A stretch of 64,000 nt of DNA from Prochlorococcus sp. AG-388-E21 (GCA_003279855.1 QCGO01000001.1:248001-312000); one strand, 5' to 3'. Shown: positions 49,114-57,603, numbered from the stretch's first letter. Translations and numbers: made by a program. Notes: a model not told the origin generated them from the sequence alone.

Positions 49114-49425
49114 ATGGCTACAGAAACAATGGGTATCGCACTCGGCATGATCGAGACACGCGGACTTGTACCTGCAATCGAAGCAGCAGACGCAATGACC
49201 AAGGCAGCAGAAGTTCGTCTTATTGGTCGTGAATTCGTAGGTGGCGGTTATGTCACAGTTTTAGTTAGAGGAGAAACTGGAGCTGTTAACGCAGCAGTAA
49301 GAGCTGGAGCTGATGCTTGTGAGAGAGTTGGTGACGGTCTTGTCGCAGCTCACATCATTGCTCGCCCTCATAGAGAAGTTGAGCCAGCACTTGGTAATGG
49401 CGATTTCCTTGGTCAAAAGGACTAA
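49114..49425 (+). CDS. csoS1: Carboxysome shell protein CsoS1 (BMC hexamer)
   Basis: CsoS1 hexamers tile the facets of the alpha-carboxysome and conduct bicarbonate and metabolites. The single BMC domain is near-perfect: MGIALGMIETRGLVPAIEAA, VRLIGREFVGGGYVTVLVRG (pore-lining loop), GAVNAAVRAGADACERVGDG and VAAHIIARPHREVEPAL. The length is 103 aa. Codon use is richer in G/C-ending codons than in most neighbours, consistent with high expression. The gene begins the main carboxysome operon. A perfect hairpin follows it before rbcL. Confidence 0.98.
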   Translation: MATETMGIALGMIETRGLVPAIEAADAMTKAAEVRLIGREFVGGGYVTVLVRGETGAVNAAVRAGADACERVGDGLVAAHIIARPHREVEPALGNGDFLGQKD

Positions 49426-49433
49426 TTAAATAA

Positions 49434-49452
49434 AGCAAAATCTAATTTTGCT
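49434..49452 (+). terminator. Perfect 8-bp hairpin between csoS1 and rbcL
   Basis: AGCAAAAT (49,434-49,441) and ATTTTGCT (49,445-49,452) are exact reverse complements with a three-base loop. It is followed by an A/T stretch, not a clean T-run, so it is more likely an RNA-stabilising or partial attenuating hairpin than a full terminator. It lies 9 bp after the csoS1 stop. Confidence 0.5.
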
Positions 49453-49490
49453 AATAAATAATTTCCCTTTATAGACCTAAATTTATCGTT

Positions 49491-50906
49491 ATGAGTAAGA
49501 AGTATGACGCTGGGGTAAAGGAGTACAGAGATACCTACTGGACTCCTGAATATGTCCCCCTCGACACTGATTTGTTAGCCTGTTTCAAATGCACAGGCCA
49601 AGAAGGTGTCCCAAGAGAAGAAGTTGCAGCAGCGGTAGCGGCTGAATCTTCTACTGGTACTTGGTCAACTGTTTGGTCCGAGTTACTTACCGACCTTGAA
49701 TTTTACAAAGGTCGTTGTTATCGAATCGAAGACGTTCCTGGTGATCCAGAAGCATTTTATGCATTTATTGCATATCCTCTAGATCTTTTCGAAGAAGGTT
49801 CAATTACAAACGTATTAACCTCTTTAGTAGGTAACGTATTTGGATTTAAAGCTTTAAGACATCTCCGTCTTGAGGATATTAGATTCCCAATTGCTTTTAT
49901 TAAAACCTGTGGTGGACCACCTAACGGAATAGTTGTTGAAAGAGATCGTCTTAATAAGTATGGAAGACCACTTCTTGGTTGTACCATCAAACCTAAATTA
50001 GGATTGTCTGGTAAGAACTACGGAAGGGTTGTTTATGAATGCCTAAGAGGGGGTCTTGATCTAACTAAAGATGATGAGAATATCAATTCTCAACCATTTC
50101 AACGTTGGAGAGAAAGATTTGAGTTCGTTGCTGAGGCCGTTAAACTTGCTCAGCAAGAAACGGGAGAAGTTAAAGGTCATTATTTAAATTGCACCGCTAA
50201 TACTCCTGAAGAACTATACGAACGTGCAGAGTTTGCTAAAGAGCTTGATATGCCAATCATCATGCATGATTACATAACTGGTGGATTTACCGCAAATACT
50301 GGCCTTGCAAACTGGTGTCGTAAAAATGGCATGCTTCTGCATATACACAGAGCTATGCATGCTGTTATTGATAGACATCCAAAGCATGGTATCCATTTCA
50401 GAGTTCTAGCGAAATGTTTAAGACTCTCCGGAGGAGATCAGCTACACACTGGAACCGTTGTTGGAAAACTAGAAGGTGACCGTCAAACTACTCTTGGTTA
50501 CATTGATAACTTAAGAGAATCATTTGTTCCTGAAGATAGATCAAGAGGTAACTTCTTTGATCAAGATTGGGGATCAATGCCTGGAGTTTTTGCTGTTGCA
50601 TCTGGTGGTATCCACGTTTGGCATATGCCAGCACTGCTTGCAATATTTGGAGATGATTCTTGTCTTCAATTCGGAGGAGGAACTCATGGTCATCCATGGG
50701 GGTCGGCTGCCGGAGCTGCTGCAAACCGTGTTGCATTAGAAGCTTGTGTGAAAGCACGTAATGCAGGTCGCGAAATCGAAAAAGAGAGTAGAGACATTCT
50801 AATGGAGGCTGCTAAGCATAGTCCTGAATTAGCTATTGCACTCGAAACTTGGAAAGAAATCAAGTTTGAGTTTGATACCGTTGATAAGCTCGACGTTCAA
50901 GGCTAA
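49491..50906 (+). CDS. rbcL: Ribulose-1,5-bisphosphate carboxylase, large subunit (form IA)
   Basis: RbcL fixes CO2 (or O2) on ribulose-1,5-bisphosphate and is packed in the carboxysome lumen. Active-site stretches are intact: [20 protein letters not shown] (first catalytic Lys), [17 protein letters not shown] (carbamylated Lys and Mg ligands), then [20 protein letters not shown] and [18 protein letters not shown]. The length is 471 aa. The form IA type agrees with the csoS2/csoSCA context and is the form found in alpha-cyanobacteria. It starts at 49,491 and ends 89 bp before rbcS, with a perfect hairpin between. Confidence 0.99.
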
Positions 50907-50922
50907 CTCAGATTTCAAACAA

Positions 50923-50944
50923 GAGGAGAAAATTATTTCTCCTC
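50923..50944 (+). terminator. Perfect 9-bp hairpin between rbcL and rbcS
   Basis: GAGGAGAAA (50,923-50,931) and TTTCTCCTC (50,936-50,944) are exact reverse complements around the four-base loop ATTA. A short T-run (AATTTTT, 50,945-50,951) follows, so the element has the shape of a weak intrinsic terminator or an mRNA-processing/stability hairpin. It lies 17 bp after the rbcL stop and 52 bp before the rbcS start. Confidence 0.6.
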
Positions 50945-50995
50945 AATTTTTCAAACCTCGTTTTTACGAGAATATCATTCACAAATCATTTAATT

Positions 50996-51337
50996 ATGCC
51001 TTTCCAGAGCTCAGTTGGTGACTATCAAACAGTTGCTACCCTGGAAACATTCGGTTTTTTACCACCGATGACCCAGGAAGAAATATACGACCAAATTGCT
51101 TACATTATTGCTCAAGGATGGAGTCCTGTTATTGAGCATGTACATCCAAGTGGAAGTATGCAAACTTATTGGTCTTATTGGAAGCTCCCTTTCTTTGGGG
51201 AAAAAGATCTTAACTTGGTTGTAAGTGAGTTAGAGGCTTGCCATAGAGCATACCCTGATCATCACGTTAGAATCATTGGTTATGACGCTTATACACAAAG
51301 TCAAGGTACAGCTTTTGCAGTTTTCCAAGGACGCTAA
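50996..51337 (+). CDS. rbcS: Ribulose-1,5-bisphosphate carboxylase, small subunit (form IA)
   Basis: RbcS caps the L8S8 Rubisco and, in alpha-carboxysomes, forms part of the CsoS2 binding site together with RbcL. Typical features: ATLETFGFLPPMTQEEIYDQ, IAYIIAQGWSPVIEHVHPSG, TYWSYWKLPFFGEKD and PDHHVRIIGYDAYTQSQG. The length (113 aa) is that of alpha-cyanobacterial RbcS. The start ATG is at 50,996. A strong terminator-like hairpin with eight T's lies about 20 bp after its stop. Confidence 0.98.
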   Translation: MPFQSSVGDYQTVATLETFGFLPPMTQEEIYDQIAYIIAQGWSPVIEHVHPSGSMQTYWSYWKLPFFGEKDLNLVVSELEACHRAYPDHHVRIIGYDAYTQSQGTAFAVFQGR

Positions 51338-51359
51338 ATTTTTATTTAAGTGTCAATAT

Positions 51360-51406
51360 CTTTCTCCTTTTAAAACTAAAAATTTTTATTGGAGAAAGTT
51401 TTTTTT
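51360..51406 (+). terminator. Intrinsic terminator-like hairpin between rbcS and csoS2
   Basis: CTTTCTCC (51,360-51,367) and GGAGAAAG (51,391-51,398) are exact reverse complements. The second arm runs directly into eight T's (51,399-51,406). The stem is 8 bp with a 23-base, A/T-only loop. This is the most terminator-like element in the carboxysome operon. It would lower transcription into csoS2 compared with rbcLS, or act as a partial terminator. Confidence 0.6.
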
Positions 51407-51429
51407 AAAGAGTTACTAATTTGAAGATT

Positions 51430-53727
51430 ATGTCAACAAAAACCAGTAGAGAGATTGCACTAGAAAGAAGAAAGGCTATGAGTGATGGCGGAAAAAAAGC
51501 TGCATTACATTCTTCTTCTACTAAAGATAGGGTTAGATCATCTCAAGATATACATTCAACTGGAGCAACTTCTTCGAATAAAAAAGTTTTAACTCCACCA
51601 AGTAAATCAAATATACCTGCCAATAAAATTGCTAGAAAATCTACTTCATCAAAATTATCTAGTAAAGAACTTGGTATAGAAAGAAGAAAAGCAATGTCAA
51701 CACATGGTAAATCAGCTATTAATTCTTCAGATAGAACACGTACTGATGTTAAAAGTCATATTGAAGTTAATAAAGTTATTTCAACCAAAAAAACTCAGAC
51801 CTTAGAAAATCACAATAACACTATTCAAGATAATCAAGTAGTTAAACAAAATATCAAAAGAAGAATCAATCAAAAGAGAAAACCCATTACAAATACAAGC
51901 AGAGATATTGTTTTAGCAAGAAGAGAAGCTCAATCTAAACATGGAAAATCAGCATCAAAACAAAATACAAGTGCTGCTTCTTTAGCGAGAAGAGGAGACC
52001 CGGATTTGTCTAGTAGGGAAATTTCTCAAAGGGTAAGAGAACTTAGAAGTAAAACAGGATCTACATCAAAACAAGGTAACGGTAAGTGTAGGCCATGTGG
52101 TCCAAACAAAAATGGTTCTAAATTAAATATCGCCGATGCAAGTTGGAAAGTTGGTAAAAGTGAAACAGATTCTGGACAAACTGTTACGGGAACACAAGCA
52201 AACAGATCTTTGAAAACAACAGGCAATGAAGCTAGTACCTGTAGAACAGTAACTGGGACACAATATATGGGAGCTGAGGTGACTGATCAATTCTGTCAAG
52301 ATAAACCAAAATATAAACAACCTATAAGAGCCTCTGTTACAACCACAACATCCGGGAATAAGGTTACTGGTAATGAAGTCGGCAGATCTGAAAAAGTTAC
52401 TGGGGATGAACCTGGGACTTGTAAAAATTTGACTGGAACAGAATATATTTCTGCTAATCAGTCAAAAAAATATTGTGGGGAAGTGATAAAAAAACCAGCA
52501 AAGGTAAAGCAAAGCATAACAACTGATGGATTAAAAGTATCTGGTTCCTTACCAGGAAGATCATCCTTAGTAACTGGAGATGAATCAGGATCTGGGAAGC
52601 AGTTGACTGGCGATCAATATCTGGGATCAGAGCCTAGCCCAAAAGGAAAATCATTTGAAAAAGTTGGAAGTTATGACACTTTAAATGGAAATAACGTTAC
52701 AGGAACTGGTGTAGGAAGATCTGATTACGTAACAGGTAATGAACATGGTAGCTGTAAAAATGTGACAGGAGATGAATATATTGGTTCCCAGCAATATGAA
52801 AAATTCTGCGGATCTACTCCACAGCCTGAGTCTAGGAAAGTTGGTTTGAGTCTCTCTTCAAAATCTAATTTAATAAGTGGAACAATGACAGGTAGGTCAA
52901 AAATCGTAACAGGTGATGAGCCTGGTTCATGCAAGGTATTAACAGGAACTCCTTATGCAGGCTTAGATCAGATTAATGATAATTGCAATCCTGAAATTGC
53001 TGATGATATGAAATCTCGAGCGACAGTCAATTCTGGAAATAATTCAAATGCTAGATTAACTGGACTGCAGCCAGGCATTGGTGGAGTAATGACTGGAGCA
53101 AGAAAAGGTGCTTGTAAAAATCTAACTGGAACTCCATATATTGGAGGAGATCAGTTTTTATCAAATTGCGAAACACCACCAAACGATGTTTCTTATGCAA
53201 ATCAAGAGAAGTCAGCCTCAAATTCTTGGAAGGAATTTTCTGTTAATTCACCATCAAGAGAAAAATATTCAGCTAAAAATACAGAAGGAGTTACAGGTAA
53301 TAGGTATGAAGATAGTTCAAAGATTACAGGACCTTTTGATATGGCAGAAGATAAAGTCACGGGTACTGAGCAATTTAGATTTGAACCTAATAAAAATATG
53401 ACTTATAAACAAAAAATGAAACAAGAAGAAAGTCAAAATATTGATATTCCTATAGATAAAAAAGAGCCTTCCAGAATAACAGGTGAGGGCCAGTCTGCTG
53501 GGAATATAACAGGTGATGACTGGGATAGAGGTGATAAAGTCACTGGAACAGAAGGAGTTTCTGCTAGGAAGAGGAATCCATCAAGAGCGGGGTTAATAGG
53601 AGCAATGCCACCTGTTGATAATAAGAGAAATGATGAGACAGAAAAACCTGATTTTCTTATAACTGGATCTAGTGGTAACACTCGTGATGGACAACTGGTT
53701 ACCTTTTCAGGTGGTGCAAGAGGTTAA
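51430..53727 (+). CDS. csoS2: Carboxysome assembly scaffold CsoS2
   Basis: CsoS2 is a disordered scaffold that binds Rubisco through N-terminal repeats and the shell through its middle and C-terminal regions. Four N-repeats are visible, e.g. TSREIALERRKAMSDGGKKA, SSKELGIERRKAMSTHGKSA, TSRDIVLARREAQSKHGKSA and SSREISQRVRELRSKTG. Six middle repeats follow, each with VTG-type motifs and usually paired Cys (CK..TG and a terminal C). The third (about 52,521-52,655) lacks both Cys. The C-terminal region carries further ITG/VTG motifs and ends TFSGGARG. I chose the ATG at 51,430; a TTG at 51,421 is the alternative. No frameshift element that would make a short form is seen. Confidence 0.96.
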   Translation: MSTKTSREIALERRKAMSDGGKKAALHSSSTKDRVRSSQDIHSTGATSSNKKVLTPPSKSNIPANKIARKSTSSKLSSKELGIERRKAMSTHGKSAINSSDRTRTDVKSHIEVNKVISTKKTQTLENHNNTIQDNQVVKQNIKRRINQKRKPITNTSRDIVLARREAQSKHGKSASKQNTSAASLARRGDPDLSSREISQRVRELRSKTGSTSKQGNGKCRPCGPNKNGSKLNIADASWKVGKSETDSGQTVTGTQANRSLKTTGNEASTCRTVTGTQYMGAEVTDQFCQDKPKYKQPIRASVTTTTSGNKVTGNEVGRSEKVTGDEPGTCKNLTGTEYISANQSKKYCGEVIKKPAKVKQSITTDGLKVSGSLPGRSSLVTGDESGSGKQLTGDQYLGSEPSPKGKSFEKVGSYDTLNGNNVTGTGVGRSDYVTGNEHGSCKNVTGDEYIGSQQYEKFCGSTPQPESRKVGLSLSSKSNLISGTMTGRSKIVTGDEPGSCKVLTGTPYAGLDQINDNCNPEIADDMKSRATVNSGNNSNARLTGLQPGIGGVMTGARKGACKNLTGTPYIGGDQFLSNCETPPNDVSYANQEKSASNSWKEFSVNSPSREKYSAKNTEGVTGNRYEDSSKITGPFDMAEDKVTGTEQFRFEPNKNMTYKQKMKQEESQNIDIPIDKKEPSRITGEGQSAGNITGDDWDRGDKVTGTEGVSARKRNPSRAGLIGAMPPVDNKRNDETEKPDFLITGSSGNTRDGQLVTFSGGARG

Positions 53728-53734
53728 TTAAATA

Positions 53735-55264
53735 ATGCCTTTGAGAGGACTGGCTAAAGCCAAGAACTTCACATTGGGGCCAACCGCTCCAATGAAAACC
53801 TTTACAGAAAATGTTCATTCACAAAATAATAATATAAATAATTTAAGAAATATTGATAAGACTCATAACTTAACTAATAATTCTCAGAATGAAAAACTTT
53901 ATAAATATGAAAGTCAAATAAAAAGTAGTTTTGACAGAATTGTTCCTACTTTGAAAGAAATTGCTCGCATACAACATCATGAGGATTTCTTAAATACAGC
54001 TCAATCTATATCTAAGAAAAATTTAGGAATAGATTTACCAACACATATTTTAGATAAATCTTGGGTTAAACCATTAGATATGAGGGCCTTATATGCATGG
54101 TGCACTTTTAAGCAGCATGAGAAATTAAGCGATAATTTTTTCGAAAATGACCCTTTAGAGGGAGCTTCTGCTAGTCCTAACGCAAATAATTTTGAGACGG
54201 CACTGCTAGATTGTGGTATTCACTTGTTAGACATAACACCTTGCTCTGACGGAAGATTAGCTCATTCAGTAGCTTATGTAATGAGAATTCCATTTAGTGC
54301 AGTTAGAAGAAGATCACATGCAGGGGCACTCTTTGATATTGAAAATACTGTGAATAGGTGGGTAAAAACTGAACATAAAAGATATAGAGAAAATAATCCA
54401 AATGAAGCCCATGAAGATACAAGGTATTTAAAAATCGTCACATACCATTTTAGTTCTGTTGACCCTTTACACCAGGGATGTGCGGCTCATGGTAGTGATG
54501 ATAAATTAGCAGCTAAAGAGGGTCGTAAAAAATTACTAGCTTTTAAGGAGGCTGTAGAAAATAGCTTCTGCTGCGGGGCTTCAGTAGATCTTATGTTAAT
54601 TGGTCTTGATACTGATACTGATTCGTTAAAGATTCATTTATCTTCAAGTAACGGAAAGATTGATTTAGAAAATACTATTTCTAGTTTAGATATTTACAAT
54701 TCCACAATAAATTTTTCAAAAGACGAAGCTGAAAAAGAAATTTGTCAGATTATTTCAGGAAGTGTTAGTAAGGATAAACTAAAGGGATTGGATAAATTTG
54801 TTTTCAAATTAATAGTCAATAATATTTCTCAGATTGATTACGTTAAGAAATTTCATAAAGGTTCTTATGAAGACATTGGTCATGCTGAAAGGTTTATTGG
54901 GGTGGGGATTGGTTTCAAAGAGGTACATTTAAGAAATTTAACTTATTTTGCTCATCTTGATACAGTTGAAGAAGGGGCTCCTGATTTGGATGTAGGAGTA
55001 AAGATTTTTACAGGATTAAATGTTTCTCAAGATCTACCTATACCCGTAGTAATAAGATTTGATTATTCTGGTAAAGTCCCTGGGGCAAAAGATAGGGCTA
55101 CAAAAGATTGTTATAGAGTCAATAATGCGATATCAATTAGATATAAAAATTTAGTTGATAAAGGATTGTTGCACACTTGTCTTACTATTAGAGATAGGGA
55201 CAACATTCATTCCGCTCAAATTATTGGAATGTCTTTAGATAAAAAAACAGAGGAGGCTCACTAG
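53735..55264 (+). CDS. csoSCA: Carboxysomal carbonic anhydrase CsoSCA
   Basis: CsoSCA is the beta-related zinc carbonic anhydrase that turns bicarbonate into CO2 at the carboxysome shell. It has an N-terminal helical domain, a catalytic domain and a C-terminal domain without zinc. The active site is intact: the Cys/Asp/Arg motif DITPCSDGRLAHSVAY near residue 170, the His ligand in GCAAHGSDDKL near 252, and the Cys in SFCCGASVDLM near 280. The first ~90 residues are disordered. The length is 509 aa. It starts 7 bp after csoS2. csoS4A follows after 2 bp. Confidence 0.97.
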   Translation: MPLRGLAKAKNFTLGPTAPMKTFTENVHSQNNNINNLRNIDKTHNLTNNSQNEKLYKYESQIKSSFDRIVPTLKEIARIQHHEDFLNTAQSISKKNLGIDLPTHILDKSWVKPLDMRALYAWCTFKQHEKLSDNFFENDPLEGASASPNANNFETALLDCGIHLLDITPCSDGRLAHSVAYVMRIPFSAVRRRSHAGALFDIENTVNRWVKTEHKRYRENNPNEAHEDTRYLKIVTYHFSSVDPLHQGCAAHGSDDKLAAKEGRKKLLAFKEAVENSFCCGASVDLMLIGLDTDTDSLKIHLSSSNGKIDLENTISSLDIYNSTINFSKDEAEKEICQIISGSVSKDKLKGLDKFVFKLIVNNISQIDYVKKFHKGSYEDIGHAERFIGVGIGFKEVHLRNLTYFAHLDTVEEGAPDLDVGVKIFTGLNVSQDLPIPVVIRFDYSGKVPGAKDRATKDCYRVNNAISIRYKNLVDKGLLHTCLTIRDRDNIHSAQIIGMSLDKKTEEAH

Positions 55265-55266
55265 TT

Positions 55267-55533
55267 ATGTTAATTTGCAAGGTTTTAAAACCACTTGTAT
55301 CAACCAATAGAATTCCTGGTTTTGAACATAAACATTTACAAGTAGTTTTAGATGGATCCTCAAATAAAGTTGCAGTTGATGCTGTTGGTTGTAAGCCCGG
55401 TGATTGGGTTATTTGTGTCGGTAGTTCTGCAGCTAGAGAAGCTGCAGGAAGTAAATCATATCCAAGTGATTTAACAATTGTTGGAATTATTGATCATTGG
55501 GATCCCGATAGTCCAAAACAAATTGAGGTTTAG
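55267..55533 (+). CDS. csoS4A: Carboxysome vertex protein CsoS4A (BMV pentamer)
   Basis: CsoS4 proteins form pentamers that close the twelve vertices of the icosahedral shell. The 88-residue OB-like fold is intact: MLICKVLKPLVSTNRIPGFE, VALDGSSNKVAVDAVGC-like QVVLDGSSNKVAVDAVG, KPGDWVICVGSSAAREAAG and DLTIVGIIDHW. It overlaps nothing but follows csoSCA by 2 bp, so coupling is likely. csoS4B starts 14 bp later at its ATG. Confidence 0.97.
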   Translation: MLICKVLKPLVSTNRIPGFEHKHLQVVLDGSSNKVAVDAVGCKPGDWVICVGSSAAREAAGSKSYPSDLTIVGIIDHWDPDSPKQIEV

Positions 55534-55547
55534 AAATTTTGGAAATA

Positions 55548-55787
55548 ATGAAGGTATGTGGAAGAATGGTCTGTACGCAAAGAGTAGCTGGCCTTGGACA
55601 CATGAATTTGAGAATTTTAGAAAATAATAAAGGTAAAAAAGTTGTTGCAGTTGATCCTGTTGGAGCTAGAGAGGGTAATTGGGTTTTTACTGCTAGTGGC
55701 TCAGCAGCAAGGTTTGCTTGCCCTAATCCAGAAGTTCAAACTGATTTAACTATTGGGGGTATTATTGACTTCTGGGAATCAAATTAG
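55548..55787 (+). CDS. csoS4B: Carboxysome vertex protein CsoS4B (BMV pentamer)
   Basis: This is the second, paralogous vertex protein. MKVCGRMVCTQRVAGLGHMN opens it, then VVAVDPVGAREGNWVFTASG and SAARFACPNPEV, ending DLTIGGIIDFWES. It is 79 aa from the ATG at 55,548; a TTG at 55,539 in frame would add MEI. Compared with CsoS4A it has the same G-D/N-W-V core and the same DLTI-G-IID end, so it arose by duplication. It ends 100 bp before the acRAF-like gene. Confidence 0.96.
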   Translation: MKVCGRMVCTQRVAGLGHMNLRILENNKGKKVVAVDPVGAREGNWVFTASGSAARFACPNPEVQTDLTIGGIIDFWESN

Positions 55788-55887
55788 ACTTCTATAGCTT
55801 TTGCTTGTCCTGAATCATTTGTCAAAAAAATTTAGGAAAAATATCAAAAAATGTGTAGTATTAATTGGTGTTATAAATTACGTCCTA

Positions 55888-56127
55888 ATGTGGAACCATA
55901 AGGAGTCGCCTTCAAGAATTGAAAAAAGATTTGAGTTTGAAGAGTATCAAAAAATTAGTATATTTTTGAAAAAAATAGATGAATTATGTAAAGAAAAAAA
56001 AATCTATCCCAATATTAGTTTTGGTAAGAATTTTGTAAGTGTATCCATCTTTTTAGATTCTGAGAAAATACCAAGTAATGAAAAAGAATTTTCTATAAGA
56101 TTAGATGATTACTTTTTAGAAAAATAA
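55888..56127 (+). CDS. Alpha-carboxysome Rubisco assembly factor (acRAF), pterin-dehydratase-like
   Basis: acRAF is a small pterin-4a-carbinolamine-dehydratase-like protein that helps assemble form IA Rubisco. The domain reads SRIEKRFEFEEYQKISIFLKK, then IYPNISFGKNFVSVSIFLDS, and RLDDYFLEK; catalytic His residues of true dehydratases are lacking. I chose ATG 55,888, giving 79 aa, the usual size. The frame stays open to a TTG at 55,801 but that extension has no resemblance to the family. The position at the end of the csoS operon is standard in alpha-cyanobacteria. Confidence 0.85.
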   Translation: MWNHKESPSRIEKRFEFEEYQKISIFLKKIDELCKEKKIYPNISFGKNFVSVSIFLDSEKIPSNEKEFSIRLDDYFLEK

Positions 56128-56132
56128 TGTAC

Positions 56133-56360
56133 CTAATAATGATTAGGTTTATTTATATCTCTTTTAATTAGAGCCATTAAATAAGTAGGGGCTTTATATC
56201 TTCCAGGAAGGCATCTGTTTAGTGTTTCAAGATGACCCCAACAAACTGTCCTTTCAATTTCTTTAAGTGAATTACCTTTTAAAATTAATAATCTTAGCGC
56301 TTTACAAAATAAAGGGTAACCTGCTTCTAGTTCGTCTATATTTAGCTTTGCTGCTGTCAT
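56133..56360 (-). CDS. DUF3136 small protein
   Basis: A 75-residue basic protein found in picocyanobacteria. It contains LEAGYPLFCKALRLLILKGN, and LKEIERTVCWGHLETLNRCLP, which is the DUF3136 pattern as I recall it. Function is unknown. Two Cys and a CWGHLE segment could bind metal, but this is not shown. It lies directly after the carboxysome operon on the opposite strand. Its small size and basic charge suggest an accessory or regulatory role, but nothing more can be said. Confidence 0.7.
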   Translation of the reverse strand: MTAAKLNIDELEAGYPLFCKALRLLILKGNSLKEIERTVCWGHLETLNRCLPGRYKAPTYLMALIKRDINKPNHY

Positions 56361-56445
56361 AGATTAAAGAAGTTTTGTTAATTAATAATCTATACAAATA
56401 TGGTGCACAATTGGCTCTTATTTCAAATTTCTAAATAATAATAAA

Positions 56446-56838
56446 TTAATCTAAAAAAGCGACGCACTCTATTTCAATTGAAACGCCTTTTGGTAAAGAA
56501 GAAACTTCTATACATGCTCTTGCGGGTGGGTTCTCTACATTAAAAAAATCACTGTATATATCATTAACAGTTTTAAAATTTTTTAAATCAGTTAAATATA
56601 TAGTCGTTTTAATTACATCTTCTGCTTTTGCGCCTCCGGCATTAAGAACAGCAAAAAGATTTTTTAAAACTTGAGTAGTTTCTTTCTCAATATTTCCTAG
56701 GCAATTTATTTCATTTGAAACTGGATCAATAGCAATTTGACCCGAACAATAAATAAAATTTCCTGCTTTGATAGCTTGGTTATAAGGACCAACAGGGTCT
56801 GGTGCATTAGAAGTCTTAATTACTTTTGTTGAAGACAT
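56446..56838 (-). CDS. ridA: RidA/YjgF-family deaminase
   Basis: RidA hydrolyses reactive enamine/imine intermediates from PLP enzymes such as threonine dehydratase. The trimeric fold is plain: APDPVGPYNQAIKAGNFIYC, SGQIAIDPVSNEI, LKNLFAVLNAGGAKAEDVIK and NPPARACIEVSSLPKGVSIE, whose Arg is the catalytic residue. The length is 130 aa. It is downstream of gloB on the same strand with a 24-bp gap. Older databases call this family endoribonuclease L-PSP. Confidence 0.95.
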   Translation of the reverse strand: MSSTKVIKTSNAPDPVGPYNQAIKAGNFIYCSGQIAIDPVSNEINCLGNIEKETTQVLKNLFAVLNAGGAKAEDVIKTTIYLTDLKNFKTVNDIYSDFFNVENPPARACIEVSSLPKGVSIEIECVAFLD

Positions 56839-56862
56839 TTGATTAAGGTTATTTATATAAAT

Positions 56863-57603
56863 TTAAACCCATGCATCTTTATTTGCTCTTAAAAAAGAAA
56901 ATCCTTTTAAATCATCTGCTCTTAAAAACAGATTGATTTTCATCTCTTCTTCAAGTAGGCATGGAATTGTAAGTTCTTTTAAAGCAATTTTCTTTTCAAC
57001 TTCAATGAGTTTATTTTTAATAATTTGATTCTCTGGTTCAAGATCTAAAGCCCACAAAAGATTTGACTTCGTATATTCATGAGCACAGTAAATGAGAGTG
57101 TTTTTAGGTAATGACTTAATTCTTTTAAGAGAATTATACATTTGTTTATAAGTGCCTTCAAAGATTCTTCCACATCCAGCTGAAAATAAAGTATCACCAA
57201 CAAAAAGGATAGGGACTTTATTATTTAAGTAGAAAGCTAAATGAGATCTTGTGTGTCCTATTACTTCGATTACTTTAACCTCTTCATCTAATAACAATAG
57301 TGTTTCTCCATCCTTAACGGACAAATTTTGAAATGGTATACGATCTTTTTCTTTAAAGGAAGCTATAACCTTAACATTTGGCCACTCCTTTATGAGTTCT
57401 CTAGTCCCTCCAATATGATCTGAATGATGATGAGTTTGTAATATAGCTTCTAAATAAAGATTATTTGTTTTCAAGTATTCTATTACAGGTTGAGAAAGAG
57501 CAGGATCAATAACTACTGCTGATTTGTTTTTTTTCCAGAGCCAAATTACATTATCACTTAGAACTCTAATCCCAATTATTTTTTGGTCTTTATTAAATTC
57601 CAT
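56863..57603 (-). CDS. gloB: Hydroxyacylglutathione hydrolase (glyoxalase II)
   Basis: GloB hydrolyses S-lactoylglutathione to lactate, completing methylglyoxal detoxification. The metallo-beta-lactamase metal-binding motif is [18 protein letters not shown]-like ([12 protein letters not shown]), followed by [32 protein letters not shown] and [17 protein letters not shown], whose residues complete the binuclear site. The length is 246 aa. It precedes ridA and is divergent from hisG by 44 bp. Confidence 0.94.
   Translation of the reverse strand: MEFNKDQKIIGIRVLSDNVIWLWKKNKSAVVIDPALSQPVIEYLKTNNLYLEAILQTHHHSDHIGGTRELIKEWPNVKVIASFKEKDRIPFQNLSVKDGETLLLLDEEVKVIEVIGHTRSHLAFYLNNKVPILFVGDTLFSAGCGRIFEGTYKQMYNSLKRIKSLPKNTLIYCAHEYTKSNLLWALDLEPENQIIKNKLIEVEKKIALKELTIPCLLEEEMKINLFLRADDLKGFSFLRANKDAWV

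Noticed and set aside
51430-53727. Programmed frameshift in csoS2 making a short form
   Set aside because: I see no slippery site followed by a strong stem in the middle of the gene; one long frame is the simplest reading.
55801-55887. Upstream extension of the acRAF-like gene by 29 codons from a TTG
   Set aside because: The extension is basic and unlike the family; the ATG at 55,888 gives the usual 79-residue protein.
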